In this document: piece after piece, positions 1-8,470 of the stretch
Layout: every line of letters begins with the position of its first letter
Position numbering within the stretch: the stretch's first letter is position 1
From: Maritimibacter sp.
GTDB lineage: Bacteria > Pseudomonadota > Alphaproteobacteria > Rhodobacterales > Rhodobacteraceae
Reading direction: 5' to 3'
DNA length: 64,000 nt
Assembly: GCA_017792445.1 (NCBI GenBank)
Contig: CP051232.1
Span: forward strand, 3,570,001-3,634,000
Notes under the pieces: model-generated
The model's input: the letters and a program-made list of their open reading frames with translations, nothing else
Told to the model about the DNA's origin: nothing
The model's database searches: none
Program-made: the position numbers and the translations under genes

Positions 1-1289
1 GATTCAATTCCGCCCGCCGGTTCGGTTATGTCCGCGACAATTTCACCAAGGCGTCGCTGATGGAGACGCTGCCGGGCGCGCTGTCGATCGGGCATGTGCG
101 CTATTCGACCAGCGGGTCGAAGGGCGCCACGCAGATCCGCGACGTGCAGCCGTTCTTCGGCGAGTTCTCGGTCGGCGGCGTGGCGATTGCCCACAACGGC
201 AACATCACCAACGCGGACGCTCTGCGGCGCGAACTGATCGAGCGTGGCTCGATCTTCCAGTCCTCGTCGGACAGCGAGTGCATCATTCACCTGATGGCCC
301 GGTCTCTGCAACGCACCATCCCCGAGCGGATGAAGGACGCGCTGCGACGGGTCGAGGGGGCGTTCTCGGTCGTCGCGATGACCCGCACCAAGCTGATGGG
401 CGTGCGCGACCCGCTGGGCGTGCGGCCGCTGGTTCTGGGCAAGGTCGGCGACGGTTATGCGCTGTCGTCCGAGACCTGCGCGCTGGACATCATCGGCGCC
501 GAGTTCATCCGCGAGATCGAGCCGGGCGAGATGGTGGTCATCACGTCGAAGGGCGTGGAAAGCTTCCATCCGTTCGAGCGCAAGAAGTCGCGCTTCTGCA
601 TCTTCGAGCAGGTCTATTTCAGCCGCCCGGATTCGATCCTGGGCGGCCGTTCCGTCTATGAGACGCGCCGCCAGATCGGCATCGAATTGGCCAAGGAAGC
701 CCCGGTCGAGGCGGATCTGGTCTGCCCGGTGCCCGACAGCGGCACGCCCGCGGCCATCGGCTATTCCTTCGAAAGCGGCATTCCCTACGGCATGGGGATC
801 ATCCGCAACCAGTACATGGGCCGGACCTTCATCGAGCCGACCGAGCAGATCCGGAACATGGGCGTGCGGCTGAAGCTGAACGTCAACCGCGCCCTGATCG
901 AGGGAAAGCGGGTGATCCTGGTCGACGACTCGGTGGTGCGCGGGACCACGTCGCTGAAGATCAAGCAGATGATCCTCGACGCAGGCGCGAAGGAGGTCCA
1001 CTTCCGCATCGCCTCGCCGCCGACCGCGTGGCCCTGCTTCTACGGCGTGGATACGCCCGAACGGTCCAAGCTGCTGGCCGCCACCATGAGCGAGGACGAG
1101 ATGCGCGACCACCTTGGTGTGGATTCGCTGCGGTTCATCTCGCTGGACGGCCTGTACCGCGCCGCCGGCGAGGTGAAGGGCCGCGACCCGGCCTCGCCGC
1201 AGTTCTGCGACGCCTGTTTCTCGGGGGAGTACCCGGTCGAGCCTGCGGACATGATCGAGCGGGGGTTCGAGCTGAAAGCGGCAGAGTAG
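1..1289 (+). CDS. purF: Amidophosphoribosyltransferase, 5' end cut by window edge
   Basis: First step of de novo purine synthesis: PRPP plus glutamine gives phosphoribosylamine, in the cytoplasm. The reading frame is open from base 3 to the TAG at 1287-1289, so the gene enters from the left and the N-terminal nucleophile Cys is outside the window. The visible part starts inside the class II glutaminase domain (RFGYVRDNF, then GHVRYSTSG and AHNGNITN) and runs into the phosphoribosyltransferase domain, with the PRPP-binding signature VILVDDSVVRGTTS. The C-terminal CDACFSGEYP segment is typical of PurF. An internal ATG at 60 is not the true start. It converges on tpiA and has its own terminator directly downstream. 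Identification is near certain. Confidence 0.97.
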   Translation, partial: FNSARRFGYVRDNFTKASLMETLPGALSIGHVRYSTSGSKGATQIRDVQPFFGEFSVGGVAIAHNGNITNADALRRELIERGSIFQSSSDSECIIHLMARSLQRTIPERMKDALRRVEGAFSVVAMTRTKLMGVRDPLGVRPLVLGKVGDGYALSSETCALDIIGAEFIREIEPGEMVVITSKGVESFHPFERKKSRFCIFEQVYFSRPDSILGGRSVYETRRQIGIELAKEAPVEADLVCPVPDSGTPAAIGYSFESGIPYGMGIIRNQYMGRTFIEPTEQIRNMGVRLKLNVNRALIEGKRVILVDDSVVRGTTSLKIKQMILDAGAKEVHFRIASPPTAWPCFYGVDTPERSKLLAATMSEDEMRDHLGVDSLRFISLDGLYRAAGEVKGRDPASPQFCDACFSGEYPVEPADMIERGFELKAAE

Positions 1290-1313
1290 GCGGCTTCTGC
1301 TTCAAAGATCAGG

Positions 1314-1344
1314 GCGCGCCCGGTTCCGCCGTGGCGCGCTTTTT
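1314..1344 (+). terminator. Rho-independent terminator of purF
   Basis: A perfect 7-bp stem (GCGCGCC at 1314-1320 with GGCGCGC at 1333-1339) around a 12-nt loop is followed directly by TTTTTG. It lies 25 bp after the purF stop. Two further GC-rich hairpins without T-runs follow at 1377-1393 and 1399-1427 in the same gap before the converging tpiA gene. I see no gene in 1290-1539. Confidence 0.8.
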
Positions 1345-1539
1345 GTTTGGCTTTGTGTTTGCTTCGGCGCGATACAGCGGCCCGCAGGGCCGCCGCGCAT
1401 CGTCGGGCCGCCCCCCGGCCCGGCGATTTGGCCGAGGGCATCACGATACTGAATGGTCAGAGGGTCTTGGCGACCATAAAGTGCCACATCTCCGGGTCAG
1501 ATCGCCGAACCGCGGCCCGACGCTGCGCGGCTTCGCAGA

Positions 1540-2292
1540 CTACTCCGCCCGTTCCAGCGCCTCGATGATCCCGCCGAAATCCGCCGCCTTCAGCGAGGCG
1601 CCGCCCACCAGCGCGCCGTCGACGTTCGACACGCCGAAGATCTCGTCCGCGTTCGAGGGCTTCACCGAGCCGCCGTACAGAAGCGGAATGCCAGCACCCT
1701 CGGCGCCGAAACGCTCTTCCAGTCGCGCCCGCAGGAAGTCGTGCACCTCGGCGATCTGGTCCAGCGTCGGAACCTTGCCGGTGCCGATGGCCCAGACGGG
1801 TTCATAGGCGACCACGGTGTTCGCGGCGGTGCAGCCGTCGGGAAGCGAGCCCGCAAGCTGGCCGCCGACGATGTCCAACGTTTCGCCGTCCTCGCGCTCG
1901 CCCAGCGTCTCGCCGATGCAGACGATGGCGACGAGGTCCGCCGACCACGCGGCCTGCGTCTTCAGGCGGACGCTGGCGTCGGTCTCGTAGTGATCGGTCC
2001 GGCGTTCCGAATGACCGAGGATTACGTTCGTCGCGCCCGCGTCCGCCAGCATCTGCGCCGAGATGTCGCCGGTGTGCGCGCCTTTCTCGACGGCGTGACA
2101 GTCCTGCCCGCCGACCGCAATGGCGGATCCGGCGATGCGGGTGCACATCGGCGCGATCAGCGTCGCGGGCGGGCAGATCAGCACTTCGACAGCGGGCGAG
2201 GGGTGGGCCTTGGCCAGGGCCTCGACCTCGGCGAGGTCGGCGGCGAGGCCGTTCATCTTCCAGTTTCCGGCGGCGAGTTTCCGTGCGGTCAT
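1540..2292 (-). CDS. tpiA: Triosephosphate isomerase
   Basis: Interconverts dihydroxyacetone phosphate and glyceraldehyde 3-phosphate in glycolysis/gluconeogenesis; a cytoplasmic TIM barrel. The length of 250 residues is normal. The substrate lysine lies in GNWKMNG (Lys12), the catalytic His in ILGHSERR, and the catalytic Glu in [11 protein letters not shown]. The phosphate-binding [11 protein letters not shown] segment is near the C-terminus. The gene lies 87 bp downstream of the TfoX-N gene on the same strand, so it may be read through from the satD block, or have its own promoter in that gap. Family and function are secure. Confidence 0.97.
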   Translation of the reverse strand: MTARKLAAGNWKMNGLAADLAEVEALAKAHPSPAVEVLICPPATLIAPMCTRIAGSAIAVGGQDCHAVEKGAHTGDISAQMLADAGATNVILGHSERRTDHYETDASVRLKTQAAWSADLVAIVCIGETLGEREDGETLDIVGGQLAGSLPDGCTAANTVVAYEPVWAIGTGKVPTLDQIAEVHDFLRARLEERFGAEGAGIPLLYGGSVKPSNADEIFGVSNVDGALVGGASLKAADFGGIIEALERAE

Positions 2293-2379
2293 GTGATGGC
2301 TCCCTGCAAATGCTCGCGTCTTGGGTAGCCGGTTAACGGTCGGGTCGGAAGGGGGAAAGGTGCCGCAGAGCGCGGTGTG

Positions 2380-2703
2380 TCAGAGATGGGCGAGCGACCG
2401 CCGCGCCCAGTCGCAGGCGATCTCGGGGTCGTCCAGCGCGGCGTCGGGCAGGGTCCAGTAGGGCATCGCGGTGGCGGTGCCATCCTTGCGGGTGTGGGTC
2501 CAGTGCTCGCAGCCCTCGGCCTCCAGCACCTCGCCGAAGCCGTTCGCGCCCTTCAGCAGCAGAACGCCGTCGCTGCGCGTCAGCGCGAAGATCGTGCCTT
2601 CGTGGTAGATACCCATGCCGCCGAACATGCGGCGGGTGGTGACGTCGCCCAGACCGGAGAAGAGCTCGCGTGCGAAGGCGACCTCTTCGTCCGACAGGCT
2701 CAT
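2380..2703 (-). CDS. TfoX N-terminal domain protein
   Basis: A 107-residue protein consisting only of a TfoX-N domain; the segment DVTTRRMFGGMGIYHEG is the family's strongest signature. TfoX/Sxy proteins are linked to competence gene control in gamma-proteobacteria, but stand-alone N-domains in alphaproteobacteria have no settled function, so I assign none. The ATG overlaps the TGA of the upstream Fe-S carrier gene (ATGA at 2700-2703), suggesting translational coupling. No C-terminal TfoX domain is present. Confidence 0.85.
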   Translation of the reverse strand: MSLSDEEVAFARELFSGLGDVTTRRMFGGMGIYHEGTIFALTRSDGVLLLKGANGFGEVLEAEGCEHWTHTRKDGTATAMPYWTLPDAALDDPEIACDWARRSLAHL

Positions 2704-3080
2704 TCGGCGGCGCGCTCGGCCGCCAGTTCGTCGACGTCCTTGAACTTGATCGACTCGCCGCAGCCGCAGGCGTCGGCCACGTTCGGATTGCGGAACTTGA
2801 AGCCCGCCTCCAGCAGCGAGACCTCGTAATCGATCTCGGTCCCGAACAGGAACATCTGGGCCATCGGCGCGATCATCACCACGGCGCCGTCCTGTTCGAC
2901 GACCTCGTCGTTGGGGTCGACGTCGGCGACGTATTCCATGGTGTATTCCATGCCCGCGCAGCCGCCCTTCTTGATGCCGATCCGCAGCCCCTTGGAGCCG
3001 TCCTTCGCCATCAGCTTGGAGATCTGTGCCGCCGCCTTCGGAGTGATGCTGACAGCCTGTTTGCCGGGAATGCCGAACAT
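2700..3080 (-). CDS. A-type iron-sulfur cluster carrier (IscA/SufA/ErpA family)
   Basis: A 126-residue HesB-like protein that accepts and delivers Fe-S clusters to apoproteins. The three ligand cysteines are visible: one in KKGGCAGMEY and two in the C-terminal ADACGCGESI. The start is the ATG at 3080 because AGGAAAGG lies at normal spacing upstream; the open frame extends further to 3140 but that stretch is Arg/Pro-rich and unlike the family. It follows the DUF3307 gene by 34 nt and overlaps the TfoX-N gene by 4 nt, so it looks like an operon member. Which A-type subgroup it belongs to cannot be decided by eye. Confidence 0.92.
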   Translation of the reverse strand: MFGIPGKQAVSITPKAAAQISKLMAKDGSKGLRIGIKKGGCAGMEYTMEYVADVDPNDEVVEQDGAVVMIAPMAQMFLFGTEIDYEVSLLEAGFKFRNPNVADACGCGESIKFKDVDELAAERAAE

Positions 3081-3114
3081 GTCGCGCCTGTCCTTTCCTG
3101 TTCTGCCCCTGAAC

Positions 3115-3858
3115 CTAGGGCTTCGGGGCCGCGATCTCAAGCGGGGGCAGGTATGCGCGAAGGCTTTCGCACAGAAGGGTGACCGCGATGGCCCAGCCGA
3201 ACGACGCCAGCGTGCCGATGATCACGTATTCGCTGGCGGCGCGGTTTTCCTGCACGGTGCCGAAGCGCAGCACCGACTTGGCGGCGATCAGAAAGCCGAT
3301 GGCGGCGGGCTGGCCGGCGGCGAGCAGGATGAAGATCATCGCCCGTTCCAGCAGGCCGATCACCAGACCGCCGCCGGGCAGGCCCTTTGCGTCGGTTGCG
3401 TCTTCCGTGGGCAACGGGATCTCGATGTCCTGCATCAGCGTCGCGACGAAATACCGGCCACCTTGTGTGACCAGCACCAGCGCCGCCACAAGGGTCGCGA
3501 TCTGCAGCGCGATGGGCGGCGCGGCGGACCACAGGCCGGTGTCCCACAGGTCCGGCGCCCAGACGGCGATGCCCGCAAGGGTCGCAAGATGCGCGGTCTG
3601 GTCCAGCAGGAAGCCCAGCGCGCCGCGCGCGGCGGGGATCCACGCCTTCGCGATGTCGATCAGCGCGTGCAGGACCACCAGCGCCAGAAGCGCGGGGTGC
3701 GCCGGCTGGCCGGTGGCGATGGCGGCGGTGGCCAGTACCACGGCGGCGTGGGACAAAAGCGGCAGGGGCTGGCGCTTGTTTTCCGCCATCCACCCGGTCT
3801 GCAACAGGAAATCCGCCGCGACATGGGCCGCGAACAGGGCGGCGAAGGTCTCGATCAT
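3115..3858 (-). CDS. DUF3307 membrane protein
   Basis: A 247-residue, multi-pass inner-membrane protein. The N-terminus (AAHVAADFLLQTGWMAENK) is the DUF3307 signature, with conserved Asp and Gln inside the first hydrophobic segment. Several further hydrophobic helices follow, for example around residues 40-75, 110-145 and 175-235. The start at 3858 was chosen because its ATG overlaps the satD stop (ATGA, 3855-3858); the open frame runs further upstream but through satD. Genes of this family often sit beside satD-like genes. The biochemical role is unknown. Confidence 0.85.
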   Translation of the reverse strand: MIETFAALFAAHVAADFLLQTGWMAENKRQPLPLLSHAAVVLATAAIATGQPAHPALLALVVLHALIDIAKAWIPAARGALGFLLDQTAHLATLAGIAVWAPDLWDTGLWSAAPPIALQIATLVAALVLVTQGGRYFVATLMQDIEIPLPTEDATDAKGLPGGGLVIGLLERAMIFILLAAGQPAAIGFLIAAKSVLRFGTVQENRAASEYVIIGTLASFGWAIAVTLLCESLRAYLPPLEIAAPKP

Positions 3859-4502
3859 GATGCGGCTTCCCCGAAGTCGTAGGTTCTGAAAGCGTGTAGC
3901 GCGTCGTGCAAAAAGGCATAGCCTGCGGTGGCAAGGCGGGACTGCACCGCCTGCCGAGTGATGCCCAGCACTTCGGCGATGTCGTCCTGCGTTGCATAGC
4001 GCTCTGTCATCGCCATGGCGACAGCTTCCGCCTGCGCCGGGGACCAACCGGCGGAAATATGGTCCACCAGTTCAAAGACAGCGGCTTGGAAGGGGCCGAT
4101 GCCTTTGCCTGCCACCACCATGCGCCGCCGCTTGCCGATGATCTCGAGGTGATCGCCCGAGATGTAGAAGGCGTCTCCGTCCGCGTCGGACAGGTCGCTG
4201 GTTCCCGTTGTCACGACAGGGCCGATCCCGGCCGATAGGCGCGTCTCGACCTCGGTCGCCTCGCCGCGGAGGCGGGTAATCAGGTAAAGCGCCGCGTCCA
4301 GCGCGTAGGTCGGGTCTGAAAGGTAGACCTGCCAGCCGTCGCCCCGGAACCGGGTGAAGCGCAGGTTCATCTTGCGTGCCGTCCCAAAATCGCGAGCCGC
4401 CTCTGACAGCGCCGCCATGGCACGTTCCGCCTGCGCGCGGGTGGCCTTGCGCGAGGCGACGAGGTCGCCCGTCAGGACGGCGGAGAGGGGCTTGGTTGCC
4501 AT
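3855..4502 (-). CDS. SatD family protein with C-terminal helix-turn-helix
   Basis: A 215-residue cytoplasmic protein. The N-terminal TGDLVASRKA and the central FRGDGWQVYL match the SatD family (named from the streptococcal sat acid-tolerance locus). Residues about 165-195 (TQDDIAEVLGITRQAVQSRL) form a clear helix-turn-helix, so DNA binding is likely. It is the first gene of a leftward block with DUF3307, the A-type carrier and TfoX-N. Two copies of a 20-bp palindrome lie directly upstream and may be its own operators (inference). The start ATG has no good ribosome binding site; see the promoter entry. Confidence 0.8.
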   Translation of the reverse strand: MATKPLSAVLTGDLVASRKATRAQAERAMAALSEAARDFGTARKMNLRFTRFRGDGWQVYLSDPTYALDAALYLITRLRGEATEVETRLSAGIGPVVTTGTSDLSDADGDAFYISGDHLEIIGKRRRMVVAGKGIGPFQAAVFELVDHISAGWSPAQAEAVAMAMTERYATQDDIAEVLGITRQAVQSRLATAGYAFLHDALHAFRTYDFGEAAS

Positions 4503-4505
4503 GAA

Positions 4506-4553
4506 AGCAAGTTATAACGCTTGCTATCACAAAAGCAAGTTATTTGACTTGCT
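4506..4553 (-). promoter_or_regulatory. Two tandem palindromic operators and promoter of satD
   Basis: AGCAAG-N8-CTTGCT occurs twice, at 4506-4525 and 4534-4553, exactly 28 bp apart. Both copies share the core AAGCAAGTTAT. The near copy ends 4 bp before the satD ATG. On the minus strand TATAAC (4511-4516) preceded 16 bp upstream by TTGCTT is a plausible -10/-35 pair, both inside the repeats. This would start transcription within a few bases of the ATG, giving an essentially leaderless mRNA. The repeat is seen directly; the regulator and transcription start are inferred. Confidence 0.65.
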
Positions 4554-4582
4554 ATACTGAAAAACAACCGTCAGGGCTTGCA

Positions 4583-5419
4583 TTAAGGCGCAGGTCGCAG
4601 CGCCGGATCGCTCAGCAGGGTGAACAGCGCGTCGATGGCGGCGCGGACGGGCGGATCGTGGCGCGCGTCTTGATGCATGACCAACCATTCATCGTGGGCG
4701 ATCTCGGCAATCGGCGGCGACAGGCGCGCAAGCCCCTGAACCGCGTCGCCGGCAAAGGTCGGCATGACGATGCGCCCCATGCCAGACAACGCGAGGTCCA
4801 GCATCAAACGCGTGTCCGAGGCGCCGGTCACGATCTCGTCGCCGTGGTGGCGGCGCACCCAGCGGTCCGAGGGCGTCGTCGGATAGCCGTCGGGCAGGGC
4901 GAGGAACCCCTGCACCTGCGGATCGACACCGTAGACGGCGTAATGGACGGGCAGGGTGACACGGGCGGCGAGCCAGTTCTGTTCCGGCCTGCGGTTCCGG
5001 ACCCCGATATCAGCCTCGCGCCGGGCGAGGTCGACATTGGCGTTCGAGGCCAGGAATTCGGGCACCCATGCATCCCCCGGCGACCAGACGCGGCGGATGT
5101 GGCGGGCGAGAAAGCGCGAGGTCCAGTGGCCGGTCGTGATCCGCACACGCGGCGTCGGGTCGGCGCTGGCCCAGCGGGTCAGCCGCTGGGCAACGTCGCG
5201 CAGCGGTTCCGCCTCGGCCAGCAGCTCGCGCCCGGCGGCGGTAAGGGTGTAACCCCGCGCGCCACGCTCGAACAGGCGGCGGTTCAGGTCGCGCTCCAGC
5301 GCGGTCATCCGGCGGCTGAGGGTGGCGGCGCTTTGCCCCGTGGCGCGCGCGGCACCGGCCAGCCCGCCGGCATCGGCGATGGCGAGGAACAGCGCGAGGT
5401 CGTCAAGGCTTCGTTGCAT
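4583..5419 (-). CDS. LysR family transcriptional regulator
   Basis: A 278-residue regulator. Residues 1-60 hold the winged helix-turn-helix (LAGAARATGQSAATLSRRMTALERDL, then RLFERGARGYTLTAAG), followed by a substrate-binding-like domain. The family normally activates a divergent gene in response to a small molecule. Here the divergent neighbour is only a small basic hypothetical gene starting about 97 bp away; ATTTCTGAAAT near the gene start is a possible operator half. The effector and target are unknown. Confidence 0.9.
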   Translation of the reverse strand: MQRSLDDLALFLAIADAGGLAGAARATGQSAATLSRRMTALERDLNRRLFERGARGYTLTAAGRELLAEAEPLRDVAQRLTRWASADPTPRVRITTGHWTSRFLARHIRRVWSPGDAWVPEFLASNANVDLARREADIGVRNRRPEQNWLAARVTLPVHYAVYGVDPQVQGFLALPDGYPTTPSDRWVRRHHGDEIVTGASDTRLMLDLALSGMGRIVMPTFAGDAVQGLARLSPPIAEIAHDEWLVMHQDARHDPPVRAAIDALFTLLSDPALRPAP

Positions 5420-5516
5420 TTCTGAAATGATGGTTGCGACGGTCGTGGCTTATAGGAGCAGCAAGGCAGGCATAGAGTCCATGGTGAATTCCGAAAATGA
5501 AACGATGGGGGATATC

Positions 5517-5753
5517 ATGCTTGATGCTGACCAGTACATTCTTATCAGCCGGATGGCGCTGAACCAGACGGCAGCCACGGAGCGTCCCGAACGCCGCATC
5601 ATCGCGGCGCGGGTCGCCAGCCATCGGAAATGGAACCGGCGGCGGAAGGCGTTGCGGTTGCGCGCGGCGCTGTTCGGTCGTCGGAAGCTGGCGATGCGTT
5701 CCGGGGCAGGGCGTGCTGTCCCAGCCTTCGCGGGGGCGCCCGTGGCTCGATAA
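5517..5753 (+). CDS. Small basic hypothetical protein
   Basis: A possible 78-residue protein starting MLDADQYILISRMALNQ, with a strongly basic middle part (RKWNRRRKALRLRAALFGRRK). The start at 5517 is supported by GGGGGA at 5 nt spacing (5508-5513). It is divergent from the LysR gene and ends just before the paired CCCGGG palindromes. I do not recognise a family. Support is the ribosome binding site and the non-GC-typical N-terminus only, so it may be spurious. Confidence 0.4.
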   Translation: MLDADQYILISRMALNQTAATERPERRIIAARVASHRKWNRRRKALRLRAALFGRRKLAMRSGAGRAVPAFAGAPVAR

Positions 5754-5756
5754 TTT

Positions 5757-5796
5757 TACCCGGGTTTTATTGACGTGAATTAAACCCGGGTATAAA
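5757..5796 (+). promoter_or_regulatory. Paired ACCCGGGT palindromes over a promoter
   Basis: TACCCGGGTTT (5757-5767) and AAACCCGGGTA (5782-5792) form an 11-bp perfect inverted repeat with a 14-bp centre, and each arm contains the 8-bp palindrome ACCCGGGT. TTGACG at 5770-5775 and TATAAA at 5791-5796 look like -35 and -10 elements with a 15-bp spacer, shorter than usual. One palindrome lies between them, the other just upstream. This is probably the operator-promoter of the hydrolase gene; the regulator is not known. Confidence 0.6.
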
Positions 5797-5826
5797 TGCG
5801 CCGTGCAGACATGAAGGATGGCGCGC

Positions 5827-6714
5827 ATGATGCTGGCGAAGACGAACGGTTTGGAACTGGCCTACGAGACGTTCGGGGAAGGCGAGGCGATCTTGCTGAT
5901 CTCGGGGCTCGGAACCCAGATGATCCGCTGGGACGACGCGTTCTGCGGCGCTTTGGCGGCGCGGGGCTACCGCGTGCTCCGGTTCGACAACCGCGACGCG
6001 GGGCTGTCCACGCACCTGAGCCACGTGTCCGCGCCGGATTTCGGAACCTTGGCGGCCGCGCTGATGGCGGGTGAGCGGCCAGCGGTGCCCTATTCCTTGC
6101 TGGACATGGCGACGGATGCGGTGGGTCTGCTGGACGCGCTGGGGGTCGAGCGGGCGCATGTGGTTGGACGTTCGATGGGCGGGATGATTGCCCAGTGCAT
6201 TGCAACGGAGTTTCCGGACCGGGTGCTGTCGCTGACGTCGGTGATGTCGGGCACCGGCAACCCGGCGATGCCGCAGGCCGCGCCGGACGTGATGGCGTTG
6301 ATGCAGCGGCCCAAGCCGGACCCGGCGGCGGACCCAGAGGGTTTTGCCACCGCCAGCCTCGCGTTCGCGCGGCGGATCGCGGGCCGCGGGGCGGAGTTCG
6401 ACGCGGCGGCGCAGAAGGCTTTGGCGCTGGAAGAGGCGCGGCGCGCGCATGATCCGGCGGGGTTCAGGCGTCAGCTTGCCGCGATGGCGACTGCCGGAGA
6501 CCGCCGGGCGCGGCTGGCGACGCTTACCCTGCCGGTTCTGGTGATCCACGGTGCGGACGACCCGCTGATCCCGCCAGAGTGCGGCGCGGATACGGCGGCG
6601 TCGATCCCGGGGGCCGAGTTGCTGCTGGTGGAGGGGATGGGGCACGACATTCCGCAGCCATTCCACGCGCGGATCATCGACGCCATCCAGAGTATCGCGC
6701 GCCGCGCGGCATGA
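5827..6714 (+). CDS. Alpha/beta hydrolase
   Basis: A roughly 295-residue alpha/beta-fold hydrolase. The nucleophile elbow is GRSMGG, the oxyanion-region motif is SGLGTQMIRWDD, an acidic residue lies in VIHGADDPLIP, and the catalytic His in GMGHDIPQP. The substrate is unknown; such enzymes include esterases and haloperoxidase-like hydrolases. GAAGG at 5813-5817 suits the ATG at 5827 (9 nt), while the ATG at 5818 directly abuts it; 5830 is a third option. It is transcribed from a promoter with paired palindromes and converges on the MscS gene, 13 bp apart. Confidence 0.88.
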   Translation: MMLAKTNGLELAYETFGEGEAILLISGLGTQMIRWDDAFCGALAARGYRVLRFDNRDAGLSTHLSHVSAPDFGTLAAALMAGERPAVPYSLLDMATDAVGLLDALGVERAHVVGRSMGGMIAQCIATEFPDRVLSLTSVMSGTGNPAMPQAAPDVMALMQRPKPDPAADPEGFATASLAFARRIAGRGAEFDAAAQKALALEEARRAHDPAGFRRQLAAMATAGDRRARLATLTLPVLVIHGADDPLIPPECGADTAASIPGAELLLVEGMGHDIPQPFHARIIDAIQSIARRAA

Positions 6715-6727
6715 CGCGCCGCCGGGG

Positions 6728-8392
6728 TCAGGCGGCCTCGGCGGGGTTCGCCTCGGGGAACATGCGGCTTTCGTCCGCGTTCTCGATCTCTGCCGCGGCG
6801 GCGAGGATCTTCTCGCGCGCGAGACAGGCCATGTCCCACGAAGTGTTGGGGTCGGCGCAGGGCAGGCAGAACCAGACTTCCTTGCCGAACACGTCCTGCT
6901 CGGCGACGCGCACGGATACCTCGTCGAGGTTGCCCAGTTCGTCGGGGTCGAGATCGGCCACCACCCTGTCGAACTCGGCCCGAAGGCGGTCGACATCGGC
7001 GCCATGGGCGAGCTTCAGCTTGATCACCCGCAGCATCGCGGGCTCTTGCATCGTCCAGTTCTCGAACGGTTCGGACACGAACTGTTCGACGGGCACGACA
7101 AGCCGGGTGCCGTCCCAGTCGCGCAGTTGGACGTAGGTGAAGTTAATCCGCTCGACGTGGCAGAGGTGGTCTTTGTAGACGATGCGATCGCCGATGCGGG
7201 CGGACTGGTTCATCGCGATCTGCAACGACGCCATGATGTTGCCCAGCACCCGTCGGGCGGCGAAGCCGAACACCAGCGTTAGGGCGCCGGCGGTGCCGAT
7301 CAGCGACAGGCCGAGGTTCTGGTAAAGCGTCGTCGAACTGAGCGCGATGCCGAAGGCGGTGGCGACGAACACCACGATCAGCGCGCGGCGACCGGCGGCG
7401 ACCTTGGTGGCCAGCGCGCGCTGTTCCTGCTGCTGGCGGTGGGACAGGGTATCGGAGGCCGAGATCACCAACCGGTCCAGCACCGCATCGATGGCGTTGA
7501 CCACCAGCCACAGGATGCTGGCCGCGATTCCCAGCGTGATGATCGGCGTCAGAACCGTGTCGATCCGGCCCGAGAAAACGAACAGTCGCGTCGTGGCGAA
7601 GGCCATCAGCGTGACGACCGTTCCGAAGATCGCGGGGCCGCGGATCGCCCGCAGCACGTCGGTCATCGTCTTGGTCTTCGCGCGTCGCGACGCGAAGTCG
7701 AGCGCGTAGCGGACCATCAGCCCCACGACCGCCGACAGCGCCAGCAGAAGTGGCAGGCCGATCAGTTCCCATAGCATCAGACCGAACGCGATCTTCTGCT
7801 TCATGAAGTCGGGGAAGGTCTCTTCCAGCGGCGAGGGGCCATAGATCGCGTAAAGCGCGCCGATGTTCTGCACCGTCTGAGGCGGGAAGATCCACACCGG
7901 ATCCTCGTCTTGGACCTGCACGCGTTCAAGCCGCAGGGCGGCGGGGCGGCTGTCCAGCGGCAGGGTCCACAGAAGGATGGACCGGCGCGTCATTCCGGCG
8001 GTCGCGCTGTTGCTGCTTTCGTTGGCGTCCAACGCGTCGGGCCGGTCGATCAGGTCGTTCCAGTTGATGACGGCCTTGCGGTCGATCACCGCCTCGAGCA
8101 TCCGGGCAAGCTCGGCGCCGTAGTTGGCCTGTTCGTCCTCGGCGACGCCGTTGAGGTTTAGCAGGTGCGCGGCGTCGACCCAGCGTTCGTCTTCCGCCGC
8201 CTCCAGCAAGGACTCGAGCGTGCCGCGCGGGGTCGAACGGTCGATGCGGCCCTCGGGCTTGGGCAGCCCCTCGTTCAGGACATCCAGAGGAAAGACATTG
8301 TCAGGCTGCTGCTCCTGCGCCGCGAGGGGCGAACAGGCGAAAAGCGCCAGCAGGACAGCGGCGATCAGACGGGCAAAGGCGCTCGGAACCAT
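6728..8392 (-). CDS. MscS family mechanosensitive ion channel
   Basis: A 554-residue inner-membrane channel of the MscS superfamily that probably opens under membrane tension. Order of parts: signal peptide (1-25, ending SPLAAQ), a soluble periplasmic domain to about residue 190, four to five hydrophobic helices (about 200-360), the pore-lining helix with GAAAxxxG-like packing (GTAGALTLVFGFAARRVLGN), then the beta domain (ARIGDRIVYKDHLCHVERINF) and a cytoplasmic tail. It is longer than E. coli MscS because of the periplasmic domain. Convergent with the hydrolase; the next gene upstream is a small membrane-anchored protein on the same strand. Confidence 0.92.
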   Translation of the reverse strand: MVPSAFARLIAAVLLALFACSPLAAQEQQPDNVFPLDVLNEGLPKPEGRIDRSTPRGTLESLLEAAEDERWVDAAHLLNLNGVAEDEQANYGAELARMLEAVIDRKAVINWNDLIDRPDALDANESSNSATAGMTRRSILLWTLPLDSRPAALRLERVQVQDEDPVWIFPPQTVQNIGALYAIYGPSPLEETFPDFMKQKIAFGLMLWELIGLPLLLALSAVVGLMVRYALDFASRRAKTKTMTDVLRAIRGPAIFGTVVTLMAFATTRLFVFSGRIDTVLTPIITLGIAASILWLVVNAIDAVLDRLVISASDTLSHRQQQEQRALATKVAAGRRALIVVFVATAFGIALSSTTLYQNLGLSLIGTAGALTLVFGFAARRVLGNIMASLQIAMNQSARIGDRIVYKDHLCHVERINFTYVQLRDWDGTRLVVPVEQFVSEPFENWTMQEPAMLRVIKLKLAHGADVDRLRAEFDRVVADLDPDELGNLDEVSVRVAEQDVFGKEVWFCLPCADPNTSWDMACLAREKILAAAAEIENADESRMFPEANPAEAA

Positions 8393-8470
8393 GCAGGCCG
8401 AACGCCGCAGTGCGGAAATGGTTCCGCGATGCTGGTATTGCTGCGCCTCATCAAGATGCAGGACACGGGT

